DNA of 59,691 nt from Kiritimatiellales bacterium (GCA_021734595.1 JAIPIO010000002.1:1-59691), one strand, 5' to 3'. Numbered from the stretch's first letter, positions 29,365-38,806 are shown. The notes: a model not told the origin generated them from the letters alone. Translations and numbers: made by a program.

Positions 29365-30375
29365 TTATTTCAGCCCAAGAAGGAAGTTCTTCACGCAATC
29401 TCCTAAAACACCGATGTTGTAGCCACCTTCCTGGCAGACTAAGGTGGGTATTTCAAGTGACTGAAACTGTTTGCCGATTGCAAGATAATCTTCCGTGCGA
29501 AGCTTGAAACCACCAATAGGATCAGACTCATGCGTGTCGAAACCTGCGGCAATAATTAGGAATGCTGGATTAAACTCACGAATTTTATTCAGTATGCGAT
29601 CCAATGCGTTGCTGTATTGTTCCAGCTGTGTGCCCTTTGGCAACGGTTCATTATGATTGGTACCGATGCCCTGACCTTTGCCTTTTTCGTCGGCATAGCC
29701 CCAAAAGTAGGGGTATTCATCATCAGGATCACCATGAATAGATGCCGTAAATACTGACTTTATATCATCAAAAAACTCCTGTGTTCCGTTTCCATGATGA
29801 TAATCTATATCGACAATCGCCACTCTACCTTTGGGTAATAAATACTCGGCAGCAGTCGCTACATTATTAAAATAGCAATAGCCACCAAATACACGGGGTC
29901 CTGCATGATGTCCGGAAGGTCGGCACAGGGCATATACTGTTTTTTCATGGCCATCGCGGATTAATTCAGCGCCGGTTAACGCCGTTTCAGCAGAGGCAAG
30001 TGCAACTTCATAGGTTTTTCTTTTAATGGGGGTAACGGCATCGGTACACCAGATCCCGCCCCAGAGAGGGGAATCAGATCTTTTTCTGCGATGGGCCCCT
30101 TCGCCGGGAAAAAGATCGGGATAAAACTCCTCATCATCGCTTTGTAAGCTTAAGGATGTGTTCCTGATATAATCGTGATAGGGGTGTAGTCGTGTGATGA
30201 GTCTTTCCGGAAAGGGCTTTGCTGTAAGAAATTCAAATCGTTCATCGGCATGAAGGGATTTCTTAATGGCTTCAACGCGTTTGGGCGTATCTTTTACTTC
30301 GTACGTATCCGGTCCAAGTTGATATTTCCAATATGGGTTGTGCTGACTGTCGTTATATTTCTCAATTACTTTCAT
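29365..30375 (-). CDS. Histone deacetylase / acetylpolyamine aminohydrolase family protein
   Basis: CRPSGHHAGPRVFGGYCYFNN, VAIVDIDYHHGNGTQEFF, IIAAGFDTHESDPIGG, QEGGYN; catalytic residues intact. Confidence 0.93.
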   Translation of the reverse strand: MKVIEKYNDSQHNPYWKYQLGPDTYEVKDTPKRVEAIKKSLHADERFEFLTAKPFPERLITRLHPYHDYIRNTSLSLQSDDEEFYPDLFPGEGAHRRKRSDSPLWGGIWCTDAVTPIKRKTYEVALASAETALTGAELIRDGHEKTVYALCRPSGHHAGPRVFGGYCYFNNVATAAEYLLPKGRVAIVDIDYHHGNGTQEFFDDIKSVFTASIHGDPDDEYPYFWGYADEKGKGQGIGTNHNEPLPKGTQLEQYSNALDRILNKIREFNPAFLIIAAGFDTHESDPIGGFKLRTEDYLAIGKQFQSLEIPTLVCQEGGYNIGVLGDCVKNFLLGLK

Positions 30376-32518
30376 GGATGTTCCTTCCATTTTTCAACAG
30401 TTCGATAATGCGTTTGTGTGGAACTGGCGGACACCAGCGTTGTTCACGTCCACCCATTCCATTAGAGCAGCAGATTGCATTTAATACGGCCTCTTCGGTT
30501 GCTTCTATTACCGCTTCATAAGCCAAGTTTATATAAGTATCAGAAATACATTTTAAAGTTAAAAATTTACTGCTTGTACTGGGCTGCCTAGGCTTTCGGT
30601 TACCCGTACTGAAAGCAATGATGATTTCACCACTGGTTGAGGCCGCATAAGAGCCTGTTCGGCCAAGACCAAGAGCGGCCCGTTTGGCGACACGATTGAG
30701 TTGACTGGTAAGGAGGGGGAGATCGGTGGCCACCACAACGATGATGGATCCCTCTGACACCTCCCGACGTCCTGCCAGATCGAACTCCTCATTCAGTTGT
30801 CGGCCCACGACGGCACCATCTATGGTAAGATTATGCATCTTCCCAAAGTTGGAAAGTACAAGTACCCCAACTGTAAATGTATTGTTTTCAGAAAGGTTTA
30901 CTATTCGGGAAGAAGTACCGATTCCTCCGGAAAAGTCAAACGTTGTCATTCCTGTGCCGGCCCCAACCGAGCCTTGCATGACCGGTCCGGATGCCGCCGC
31001 CTTTATGGCCTTCATGGTGTCTTGTGCTGAACAGGTCCCGACTCTTATATCGTTTAGAAAAGAATCGTCGGCTTCGCCAACTACAGGTAGAACCACATCC
31101 GTTTTGGTTCCAAGAAGAGGGTGCTTTTTCATCATTTGGTTGACCACTCCATCATGTACCCGACCAACGGAATGCGAATTTGTGAGAAGTATGGGTGTTT
31201 CCAGCCAACCTGTTTCCATGACCTGGGTAAGTCCAGCCATCTCTCCAACACCGTTCAGGATAAAACCTCCGGCCACAATCCGATTCGCATAGGTCTGTCC
31301 CGCGGGCATAACGGCCGTAACCCCGGTACGTATGGAACTGACCCCATTCCCGCCGGGAATTGGAACCCCATCTTCAATCCGGGAAAAGTGGCCGACACGA
31401 ACGCCCTTAACATCGGTGATTGCATTATGAATTCCCGGGCGCATCCGGCCAATTTGGATTCCCAACTCTCTGGCGGTAGGTCGTGAGACACCGGATGTAA
31501 GCTCGCCGTTTTTGGGCTGTTTCACCGATCTGATCGCCAAACCGTATCGGCGAGCGGCAGAGCGAATAATCAAGCGCATAACATCTCTGGATTCGAGTCC
31601 GCGCGATTTGGCTGCCGTGATCAGGGAAGCGTTTGGATGCAGGCTTGGCAGTGGATTAAGTTCAATAAAATAAGGTTGCCCGCTTGTATGTAATCGAATA
31701 TCGACCCGGCCAAAATCAGGGCAGGACATGATATCGAAAACCGCACGGGCCATTTTTACAACAGCTGTTTTTTCCTGTGAATTAAGATCGGCAGGACAAA
31801 CAACATGAACTGATTTTGCGGCTTCTCCTCCTTGTTTCATGTCGTAATCATATACATTGTATTTGCCACTGATCTTGTCCATATCAAACGTGTGTTCAAC
31901 GACATCAAGCAATTTGCCCGGAAAGCTTTCAAGCAAGGGAATACTGAGCTCTCGGCCTACTATGAATTCCTCAACAACAAGGCCTGCGGGATAATGTTTT
32001 AATAATTTGTTTATTCGCTCCTGCGCCTGATCATGTGTTTCAACAACGGAATCCTGTGTAATCCCTTTACTCGATCCCTCAGAATTCGGCTTAATGATGA
32101 GAGGATATTGTAAATTATCGGGTAGGTTGCGTTCCTTCTCGGTAATTAAAACCCCTTTGGGGATGTTGATTCCGTGCGAGGCCAAAACCGTTTTAGCAAG
32201 ATGCTTATCAAGATTGAGATGAAGCAGGGAGGCGTTTCCCCCGGTGAACGGAATGCCCATTTGCTCGTACAGCCCGGGATAGAACGCCTCACGGGAACTG
32301 CCGATGGTCCCCTCTGCCAGATTGAAGATGAGATCAGGTTCGCTTTCGAGAAGGCGATCAATCACGTCATTAGGTTTCCCCGAAACCTCAACTTCCGTAA
32401 CGGTATGCTGAAGACTATTAATGGCATCGGATATCCGGTTGATGTCCGCCTTCGTGAGGAGTTCAGCTGTAGCTTCCGTATCATCCATGCGAAGATTATA
32501 TGCGATTGTAATTCTCAT
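30362..32518 (-). CDS. Fusion: N-terminal D-Ala-D-Ala-ligase-like ATP-grasp + C-terminal P1/DmpA-family aminopeptidase
   Basis: ATP-grasp: PLIIKPNSEGSSKGI, VVEEFIVGRELSIPL, RVDIRLHTSGQPYFIELNPLPSLHPNASL. P1: GIHNAITDVKGVRVGHFS, GGFILNGVGEMAGL, SVGAGTGMTTFDFSGGIGTSSR, EGSIIVVVATDLPLLTSQLNRVAKRAALGLGRTG. Confidence 0.9.
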   Translation of the reverse strand: MRITIAYNLRMDDTEATAELLTKADINRISDAINSLQHTVTEVEVSGKPNDVIDRLLESEPDLIFNLAEGTIGSSREAFYPGLYEQMGIPFTGGNASLLHLNLDKHLAKTVLASHGINIPKGVLITEKERNLPDNLQYPLIIKPNSEGSSKGITQDSVVETHDQAQERINKLLKHYPAGLVVEEFIVGRELSIPLLESFPGKLLDVVEHTFDMDKISGKYNVYDYDMKQGGEAAKSVHVVCPADLNSQEKTAVVKMARAVFDIMSCPDFGRVDIRLHTSGQPYFIELNPLPSLHPNASLITAAKSRGLESRDVMRLIIRSAARRYGLAIRSVKQPKNGELTSGVSRPTARELGIQIGRMRPGIHNAITDVKGVRVGHFSRIEDGVPIPGGNGVSSIRTGVTAVMPAGQTYANRIVAGGFILNGVGEMAGLTQVMETGWLETPILLTNSHSVGRVHDGVVNQMMKKHPLLGTKTDVVLPVVGEADDSFLNDIRVGTCSAQDTMKAIKAAASGPVMQGSVGAGTGMTTFDFSGGIGTSSRIVNLSENNTFTVGVLVLSNFGKMHNLTIDGAVVGRQLNEEFDLAGRREVSEGSIIVVVATDLPLLTSQLNRVAKRAALGLGRTGSYAASTSGEIIIAFSTGNRKPRQPSTSSKFLTLKCISDTYINLAYEAVIEATEEAVLNAICCSNGMGGREQRWCPPVPHKRIIELLKNGRNIHESN

Positions 32519-32562
32519 TGCTTAACATCCTTTTTGTTAATACCGATTCATAGACTTAGAGT

Positions 32563-32670
32563 ATCGCCGAGTTGAGCGGCACGGTGCCCCGCTAATGGTC
32601 GTGCGGCAGGATTTCTTGGTCCGATCGAGTTCCGTGACAGCACGAGCACTGTGCCGGGCAACTCGGCGAT
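32563..32670. repeat. 108-bp inverted-repeat element
   Basis: Arms ATCGCCGAGTTG-agc-GGCACgGTGC ... GCACtGTGCC-ggg-CAACTCGGCGAT. Confidence 0.8.
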
Positions 32671-33012
32671 TCACTTTGTAATCGGGCAAATTTGCTTGCT
32701 TCCAACATCGAACCTTGTTCCTACAAAAGTGAACGATGGTGTTTGATTGGTGTTGTGGCAAGCAGAATCCTTTATGCAGTACGCGATGCGCGCATGCGTT
32801 ATTGTTTCCAATGAGAGGAAACAATCTTCCAGAGATTGGGAGCCAAAATGGAGAGGTACCGACCTCGGCAACCCACACACGGACGGCGAGTCCGCATCCC
32901 TCCAGTTATTGAAAAAATGCAGACCGGAAATTTCCAGGCATTGGAAGAAACGGGACGGGTGTTTTCCAATGAGCTTCTTTCAAAACCCCTGGCTAGGAGA
33001 ATTTCTTCTTTT

Positions 33013-33137
33013 CGGGTGTAGGGCGTGGTTGCCACTCGCACCGCTCCTTGCTTCCGAGGACAGGAGCCCCTCTCCCGTTGGTCGCGTCCCGTCTGCGGGA
33101 GCGCGCTCCAGCGGAACGGAAGCACGCCCTACACCCG
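33013..33137. repeat. 125-bp inverted-repeat element (MITE- or REP-like)
   Basis: 15-bp perfect arms CGGGTGTAGGGCGTG ... CACGCCCTACACCCG. Confidence 0.8.
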
Positions 33138-33303
33138 CTCTCGATTTCGCACAGGGTTTTACAGAAACTCCAATGGTTGGAAATAAGTTTCCGAACATCG
33201 GAATCCGGATTGCATGCGATGCTACCGACTTCGTTGCGCACATTTGGCGCGCTTAATCTATCGCACCATCATGGACTATGCGGATCAAACAGGCTTGGAC
33301 GTC

Positions 33304-33990
33304 CTAATTCAATTCCCTGATCCGGATGTTGCGGAACCAGATCGGCGCGCCGCCGTGCTTGCCCTGCAACCCTACCCGGCCGTGGGTGGGCATGCCGGCA
33401 ACCGGATTTTTTGCCAGCCAGTTTGGGATTTTAGAACCGTCCGGGTTGATTGCGGCGTCGGTCCATTGGGTCATGTCCATGGAGGTAACAAGCTCTCCGT
33501 TGATCACCACATCGATTTTCGTATCGATACAGGTTATGGTGTAGCGGTTCCATTCGCCGGGCCTGTTAATCATTCTTTGGGTGGGTGCCAGTCGACCGAA
33601 AATGGCGCCGCTGCGCCAAGTATCGTCAACCTTGGTCCATTTGTTACCGAAGTCGTCGAGTATCTGGATTTCGAGGGAGTTGGGAATCCAGTTCTTTGTG
33701 TCGGAGCAATAGACGACCACGCCGCTGTTCGCGTTTGTTCCATTTTTGCATTCCAGATCCAGGATAAAGTTGTTGTAGTCGCGCCGGGTCCAGACAACTT
33801 TGTCTTCGCTGGCCGTCAGCACACCACCAGAGGTGGTCCATACCCCCGCGTCGTAGTCGGCGTTGGAAAGGTCGGGGGCAAACAAGGCTTCCCAGCCACT
33901 GGTGTCAGGGTGCGGTTCCGCCGCATTTCCGACCGCAGGATTCCGGCATCCGGTTATGGCGCAGAGCAAACATAATACTGCATATTTCAT
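33304..33990 (-). CDS. DUF1080 (3-keto-disaccharide hydrolase-type) lipoprotein
   Basis: MKYAVLCLLCAITGCRNP; GWEALFAPDLSNADYDAGVWTTSGGVLTA...NSLEIQILDDFG...GPIWFRNIRIREL-like end. Confidence 0.82.
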   Translation of the reverse strand: MKYAVLCLLCAITGCRNPAVGNAAEPHPDTSGWEALFAPDLSNADYDAGVWTTSGGVLTASEDKVVWTRRDYNNFILDLECKNGTNANSGVVVYCSDTKNWIPNSLEIQILDDFGNKWTKVDDTWRSGAIFGRLAPTQRMINRPGEWNRYTITCIDTKIDVVINGELVTSMDMTQWTDAAINPDGSKIPNWLAKNPVAGMPTHGRVGLQGKHGGAPIWFRNIRIRELN

Positions 33991-34108
33991 CGTTTCCACC
34001 TCGTTGTACGTTGATTCTCCCGTCAGAAAAAATACTCCCGCATTTCCCGATATTGAAAGGTTTTAGGCAAGCAGAATTACCGGTTATGTTTATGCGTTGC
34101 TGCGCCGT

Positions 34109-34144
34109 TTCCAAGGATTGGAACCAATCTTCCAGACATTGGAA
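34109..34144. repeat. Two TTCCA-N5-TGGAA palindromes
   Basis: TTCCAAGGATTGGAA, TTCCAGACATTGGAA. Confidence 0.9.
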
Positions 34145-34168
34145 ATTTTGGAATTCGGCATACGCGAT

Positions 34169-34858
34169 TCAATCGACGCTTTCGTTTTCGTCGAGGAGCA
34201 GGCGGGGGGCGCTGATGTAGGGGCCGGGGAACATTTCGAAGAACTCCTCACCGCTGGTTTCAAACATTTCGCACAGCGACTCGTAGGCCGCCCGCCCGTA
34301 GCGCAGGATATCCTTCAGTTCCTTTGTCTCCATATCCTGCATGACAAAGCAGAGCTCCTCGTCGGTGGAGTCGTGCACATTGAGCAGCAGCCGGAATTTT
34401 TCGGGCGGTATTTTGGACAGATTCCGGGTGTAGATACTGTACTTAACGTATTCCACCACCCGTTCGTTCATGCCCGCTTCGATCATGAAAATCATCTCAA
34501 CCAGCTCGACCCGCGAGAACACCAGCCGCACGCGCGGCGGCGTGAAATCGGCTGGAAGCGCATCGTTCAATTCCTCCATGGTCTGGTCGAACTCCTCCAG
34601 TATCCTTACCTGCGCGGCTTCGTCCAGCGCCGGCATCCAGTGGATCAGGACGTTGTTGACGGGATCGTTGTAGAGTAGCGGCATGTCCACCCGGAACGAG
34701 TCGCCGCAGTCTTCGCACTCCACGCGGTTCAGACGGTTTTCCATGATCGCCTGCCGCAGTCCGGAGTTGTCCGTTGCCTTGACCGATTCGTACAGTTCCA
34801 CATCCTGCGCATGCCCGCAGGCAGGACAGGTAATATTATATCTCTTTTTTGTGCTCAT
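34169..34858 (-). CDS. CpXC-domain protein
   Basis: MSTKKRYNITCPACGHAQDVELYESVKATDNSGLRQAIMENRLNRVECEDCGDSFRVDMPLLYND. Confidence 0.75.
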   Translation of the reverse strand: MSTKKRYNITCPACGHAQDVELYESVKATDNSGLRQAIMENRLNRVECEDCGDSFRVDMPLLYNDPVNNVLIHWMPALDEAAQVRILEEFDQTMEELNDALPADFTPPRVRLVFSRVELVEMIFMIEAGMNERVVEYVKYSIYTRNLSKIPPEKFRLLLNVHDSTDEELCFVMQDMETKELKDILRYGRAAYESLCEMFETSGEEFFEMFPGPYISAPRLLLDENESVD

Positions 34859-35859
34859 AAACCCGCTCCGTATCCGCACAACCGCGGATCGTTCAGAATA
34901 ACATGGTATTGATGTTCCAGATCCGCGATTTCGCGCTGCCAGAACATATCGCTGCCCCAGTCGGGGAAATTGGTTTTAAACCTGAAGTCATCCAGCTGCG
35001 TACTGCACCAGGCCAGGAAATAGATGATCCGCATGGCGCGCAGGATTTCCACCAGACGCAGCGACCGGTCGTCGAAATCCAGAAACTGCTCGTAACCCTG
35101 CAGGATCAGATCCATTTCCCGGCGTGCCTTGTCGGCATGGTCCGGCAGCAGCAGCCACAGGTCCTGCACCGGCGGCCCCGTCATCATATCGTCGAAATCA
35201 ATCACCATCAGCCCTTCGTCGGGCCGGTCCAGAATATTGCCGCGGTGGCAGTCGCCGTGGATCCGCTGCAGCTCGATCCCCTCGAACCCACGCACGGCTA
35301 TCTCGACAATGCGCGTGCAGACATCGCGCAGACGTTCCGCCAGAACCGGCGGCATGAAACCGCCGCCGAACAGCTGGCGCAGCTCGGGCCCGGTGGTGCT
35401 GTCGGGGTGCAGCACCAGGCGGTGCGGCGCGGCACGGCGGCTGCCGGCAAGGTGGATGCGCCCCACCAGACTGCCGAGCCGTCGCCAGTCCTCATCGGAC
35501 TGCAGTTCCATTTCTCGCCCGGACTTTTTATTGAAAAGCGCAAACATGATTCCGTCTGCCTCGGCCAGAGTTCCGCCACGGGGCAGTTCCAGCGGTGCCG
35601 CAATCGGAATCTCATCGTTGGCGCAGTCCAGCATGAAATCGTGTTCATCCTGCAGCACTGCGCGCTCCCAGCGGCCTGGACGGTAGAATTTTGCAATCAG
35701 CCGTTTGCCCGCCACGGTTTCCAGTTCGTAGACGCGGTTGATATAACTGGGAAGCGGCGAGGTCAGTCCTGTCAGATGGCAGTCCAGCGCGGTTTCCACG
35801 GCATCAAGAATGCAGTCGGGCGTCAGCGCTTCAAAGGCTGGTACGACCGGGGCGTTCAT
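34855..35859 (-). CDS. SrkA/RdoA-like stress response kinase (APH fold)
   Basis: NRVYELETVAGKRLIAKFYRPGRWERAVLQDEHDF, RIHGDCHRGNIL, MVIDFDDMMTGPPVQDLWLLLP. Confidence 0.9.
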   Translation of the reverse strand: MNAPVVPAFEALTPDCILDAVETALDCHLTGLTSPLPSYINRVYELETVAGKRLIAKFYRPGRWERAVLQDEHDFMLDCANDEIPIAAPLELPRGGTLAEADGIMFALFNKKSGREMELQSDEDWRRLGSLVGRIHLAGSRRAAPHRLVLHPDSTTGPELRQLFGGGFMPPVLAERLRDVCTRIVEIAVRGFEGIELQRIHGDCHRGNILDRPDEGLMVIDFDDMMTGPPVQDLWLLLPDHADKARREMDLILQGYEQFLDFDDRSLRLVEILRAMRIIYFLAWCSTQLDDFRFKTNFPDWGSDMFWQREIADLEHQYHVILNDPRLCGYGAGL

Positions 35860-36548
35860 ACTTCCAATGCCTGGAACAGTTCGTCGGCATCCTCGAATGA
35901 ATCAACGACTATATCCGCGCCCTCGGCGGTCAGGGTTGCGCGGTCGAACTGGCCGTTGCATACGGCCACGGAGGTGATTCCATTGACCCGGGCGGCATGG
36001 ATGTCCGAGGGGGTGTCGCCCAGCAGAAAAGAGCCGGATGGATTTCCCGCGCGTTCCAGCGCCAGCGCGGCCATTCGGGCGCGGTCGCCGTCGTCATCGC
36101 CGAATCCGCCGATGTCGCTGAAATACGGTCCAATGCCCGCGTGCCTGAGTTTGATGTAGGCGCAGGACCGGATGTTGCCGGTCACCAAACCGAGTTTCCA
36201 ATGGTTGGAAACCTTTTCCAGAAAAGTTCCAACCCCTGGAAAAACCGTCGGTGGCTGCTCCACCAAGAAACGGTCAAGCAACGGTGGCAGGCAATCGAAA
36301 AAACCCTGTTCCAATGCCGGGTCGGGGGCAATCTGCTGTTCGCGCATCAGTTGCGCCAGCACCCGGATATCGGTGGCACCGGCAAAGTTGATGTGGGAAA
36401 TATCAATCGGAATGTTGAATGCCGATTCAAACGCGGCGGCAAAAGCATCCCGACCCGCGCCGCGCGCATAAAGCAGCGTCCCGTCAATATCGCAGAAAAT
36501 ATATCGATCGCCGACGCTCATGGGGTTTTCCAATGATTGGAAAATCAA
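35856..36548 (-). CDS. HAD-family hydrolase; start 36548 or 36518
   Basis: YIFCDIDGTLLYARGAGRDAF...KLGLVTGNIRSCAYIKL...LLGDTPSDIHAARVNGI; contains palindromes at 35862, 36196, 36227 (and 36528 if the upstream start is used). Confidence 0.88.
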   Translation of the reverse strand: MIFQSLENPMSVGDRYIFCDIDGTLLYARGAGRDAFAAAFESAFNIPIDISHINFAGATDIRVLAQLMREQQIAPDPALEQGFFDCLPPLLDRFLVEQPPTVFPGVGTFLEKVSNHWKLGLVTGNIRSCAYIKLRHAGIGPYFSDIGGFGDDDGDRARMAALALERAGNPSGSFLLGDTPSDIHAARVNGITSVAVCNGQFDRATLTAEGADIVVDSFEDADELFQALEV

Positions 36549-37123
36549 TCGATGAGGTCAATCAGATCGTTGATCGCATCCTGTTCCGACCGATCCTCTT
36601 TCTGACCCTGATCTACCGGCGCCACATCTTTGACCGGCTGCGGCCGGTTCGGGGAGCGGCGGCGCTGCTGCGACCTACTGCGGTCACGGTCATTTCCACG
36701 CTCCCGTTCGCCGTCGAAACTGCCGGCCTCAAATGCCTTGCGGAAGGTGTTTACACGCATCGTATCCAGTCCGCTTTTGTGCGCCTGTGCCTCCAGCGTT
36801 TTGTTTTCCACCACCAGCACGGCTCCGCGCCCGGCCTTTTTTATGGTTTTGATCAGGCAACCCGCGTGTGCCTTCTCCGACTTGCTATAGATGATAAGGA
36901 CGCCTTCAAACTTCTTGCCGCCAGGTGCCTTGTTGAGCGGCGATCCGCACAGAACAACGGTCATACCCACTTTTTCCCGGTTGGCGAACCGCGACAACCG
37001 CCGCAACATCTGCAACTGATTCCGCGGGGCCATGCGTCCCCGCGTCCCCGTTACTTCCGCAAACGACACGCCATCCACCACCACCGATTTTTGTACTGCC
37101 TTAAACAGGCTTAAGAAGCTCAT
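36545..37123 (-). CDS. Hypothetical protein, NYN/YacP-like PIN-fold candidate with basic C-terminal linker
   Basis: VVVDGVSFAEV...LQMLRRLSRFANREKVGMTVVLCGSPLNKAPGGKKFEGVLIIYSKSEKAHA...; then RERGNDRDRSRSQQRRRSPNRP. Confidence 0.6.
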   Translation of the reverse strand: MSFLSLFKAVQKSVVVDGVSFAEVTGTRGRMAPRNQLQMLRRLSRFANREKVGMTVVLCGSPLNKAPGGKKFEGVLIIYSKSEKAHAGCLIKTIKKAGRGAVLVVENKTLEAQAHKSGLDTMRVNTFRKAFEAGSFDGERERGNDRDRSRSQQRRRSPNRPQPVKDVAPVDQGQKEDRSEQDAINDLIDLID

Positions 37124-37318
37124 AGTTTATTCCCTTTTTGTTAGCTTTCCACTTTCCACCATGCACTTACGCCGTCGTTTAAGCCGCAACCGATTTTTCA
37201 TTATGCGGAAGCTTGGCGGCGTGTTGCCGTGCAATAAAAGGTGAGGACGGTACATGATGCGTCAAAAAAGGGCAAGCATGTAATCACGGGCGATACGACC
37301 CCCGCACAACGGGGGGAA

Positions 37319-38557
37319 TCAAAGCACGGTTCCTGCGGGAATTACGGTGTTCTTTCGGATCACGATGATGCCATCGCAGACATGGTAGAATTCCCTGACT
37401 TCATCGGCAGGCTTGCCATCGGGTGCTATGACAACGTCGTCACCAATCCGCACGTTTTTATCGATGATGGCTTTGCTGATTTTACAATTGCGCCCGATAC
37501 CTAGTGGAATTCCGGATGGGTGTCCTATTTCCCCGTGTTCATAGAAATCCGCGCCCATTAAAATGGAATCCTCGATCACCGTGCCCTCCCCGATCTTGGC
37601 CCGCAAGCCAATCACCGCATGACTGATGCGCTCACCGGAAACGATGCATCCATCCGAGAGCAGGCAATGCTCCAAATGGCACTGATTGATTTTCGAAGGC
37701 GGCAGAAAGCGCATGCGCGAATAGATGGGTGCGCCCGCCTCATAGAATGAAAAGCTGGGGAGTGCATCCGTCAGCCCCAGATTGGCTTCCCAGAACGAAC
37801 GGATGGTTCCGATATCCTGCCAGTATCCGTTAAAAATATAGCTGAAGACATTATAGCGTTCGATCGCCTTCGGGATGATGTGCTTGCCGAAATCCGGTTC
37901 GTCGCTATCTGTCAGCAGGGTTTCCAGCACATTCGTACTGAAGATATAGATGCCCATGCTGGCCAGGAATCGTTCTTCATCGTACATTGGGGCCCGCAAC
38001 TCATCGAGCAGCGGTGTATCGCCCGGCTTTTCCGCAAACCGTACAATCCGACCCGTTTTATCCACATGCATCAGTCCCAGCGCGCCAGCTTCCTGCCGCA
38101 CCACCGGATTGGTACAAATAGTTACATCCGCATTGTTCGCTTTGTGCTGGGCAATTACATTTTCCAAGTCCATTCGGTAAAGTTGATCACCGGACAGCAC
38201 CACCACACAGTCGGGTTTTTCATACATGAAATAACGCATGGAACGCCGCACAGCATCCGCCGTGCCTTGGAACCACCCGGCGGAATCCGGCGTCTGCTCC
38301 GCGGCCAAGATGCGCACAAATCCGCCACTGAACTGATCAAAGCGGTACGTTGCGTTGACGTGCTGGTGCAGCGATACGCTGTTGAACTGCGTGAGCAGGT
38401 AGATCCGTCTGATATTGTTGTTCAGGCAGTTGCTGATCGGAATATCCACCAGCCGGTATTTGCCGGCCACCGGCACCGCGGGTTTTGAACGCTCGTCCGT
38501 CAACGGCTGCAAACGGGTCCCTTTACCTCCACCCAGAATCAATCCGACCACGCTCAT
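37319..38557 (-). CDS. glgC: Glucose-1-phosphate adenylyltransferase
   Basis: MSVVGLILGGGKGTRLQPLTDERSKPAVPVAGKYRLVDIPISNCLNNNIRRIYLLTQFNSVSLHQHV. Confidence 0.96.
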   Translation of the reverse strand: MSVVGLILGGGKGTRLQPLTDERSKPAVPVAGKYRLVDIPISNCLNNNIRRIYLLTQFNSVSLHQHVNATYRFDQFSGGFVRILAAEQTPDSAGWFQGTADAVRRSMRYFMYEKPDCVVVLSGDQLYRMDLENVIAQHKANNADVTICTNPVVRQEAGALGLMHVDKTGRIVRFAEKPGDTPLLDELRAPMYDEERFLASMGIYIFSTNVLETLLTDSDEPDFGKHIIPKAIERYNVFSYIFNGYWQDIGTIRSFWEANLGLTDALPSFSFYEAGAPIYSRMRFLPPSKINQCHLEHCLLSDGCIVSGERISHAVIGLRAKIGEGTVIEDSILMGADFYEHGEIGHPSGIPLGIGRNCKISKAIIDKNVRIGDDVVIAPDGKPADEVREFYHVCDGIIVIRKNTVIPAGTVL

Positions 38558-38690
38558 ATTCCATTCCCTTTCATCTGCCCAATGCAATTTGAGAGTAACC
38601 GAATCTGCATTTTACGGAAACAACAGAAATCAGCAAATTTAACACTTGCCTCGCTCTGGCCATTCATGTACTTTTCGCGCTCCTTTTTGA

Positions 38691-38766
38691 GGGCCGGTAG
38701 CTCAGTTGGTAGAGCATTTGACTTTTAATCAAAGGGTCCCGGGTTCGAGCCCCGGCCGGCTCACCA
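38691..38766 (+). tRNA. tRNA-Lys (anticodon TTT), CCA encoded
   Basis: Anticodon loop CTTTTAA, T-arm gggttcgagcccc, 3' ACCA. Confidence 0.94.
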
Positions 38767-38770
38767 TTTG

Positions 38771-38806
38771 AAAGCCCTGCGAACGTTTTGTTCGCAGGGC
38801 TTTTTT
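38771..38806 (+). terminator. Intrinsic terminator after tRNA-Lys
   Basis: AAAGCCCTGCGAACGTTTTGTTCGCAGGGCTTTTTT. Confidence 0.92.

Noticed and set aside
34903-36159. 418-aa plus ORF opposite the SrkA-like and HAD genes
   Set aside because: Antisense shadow of two genes with strong family motifs.
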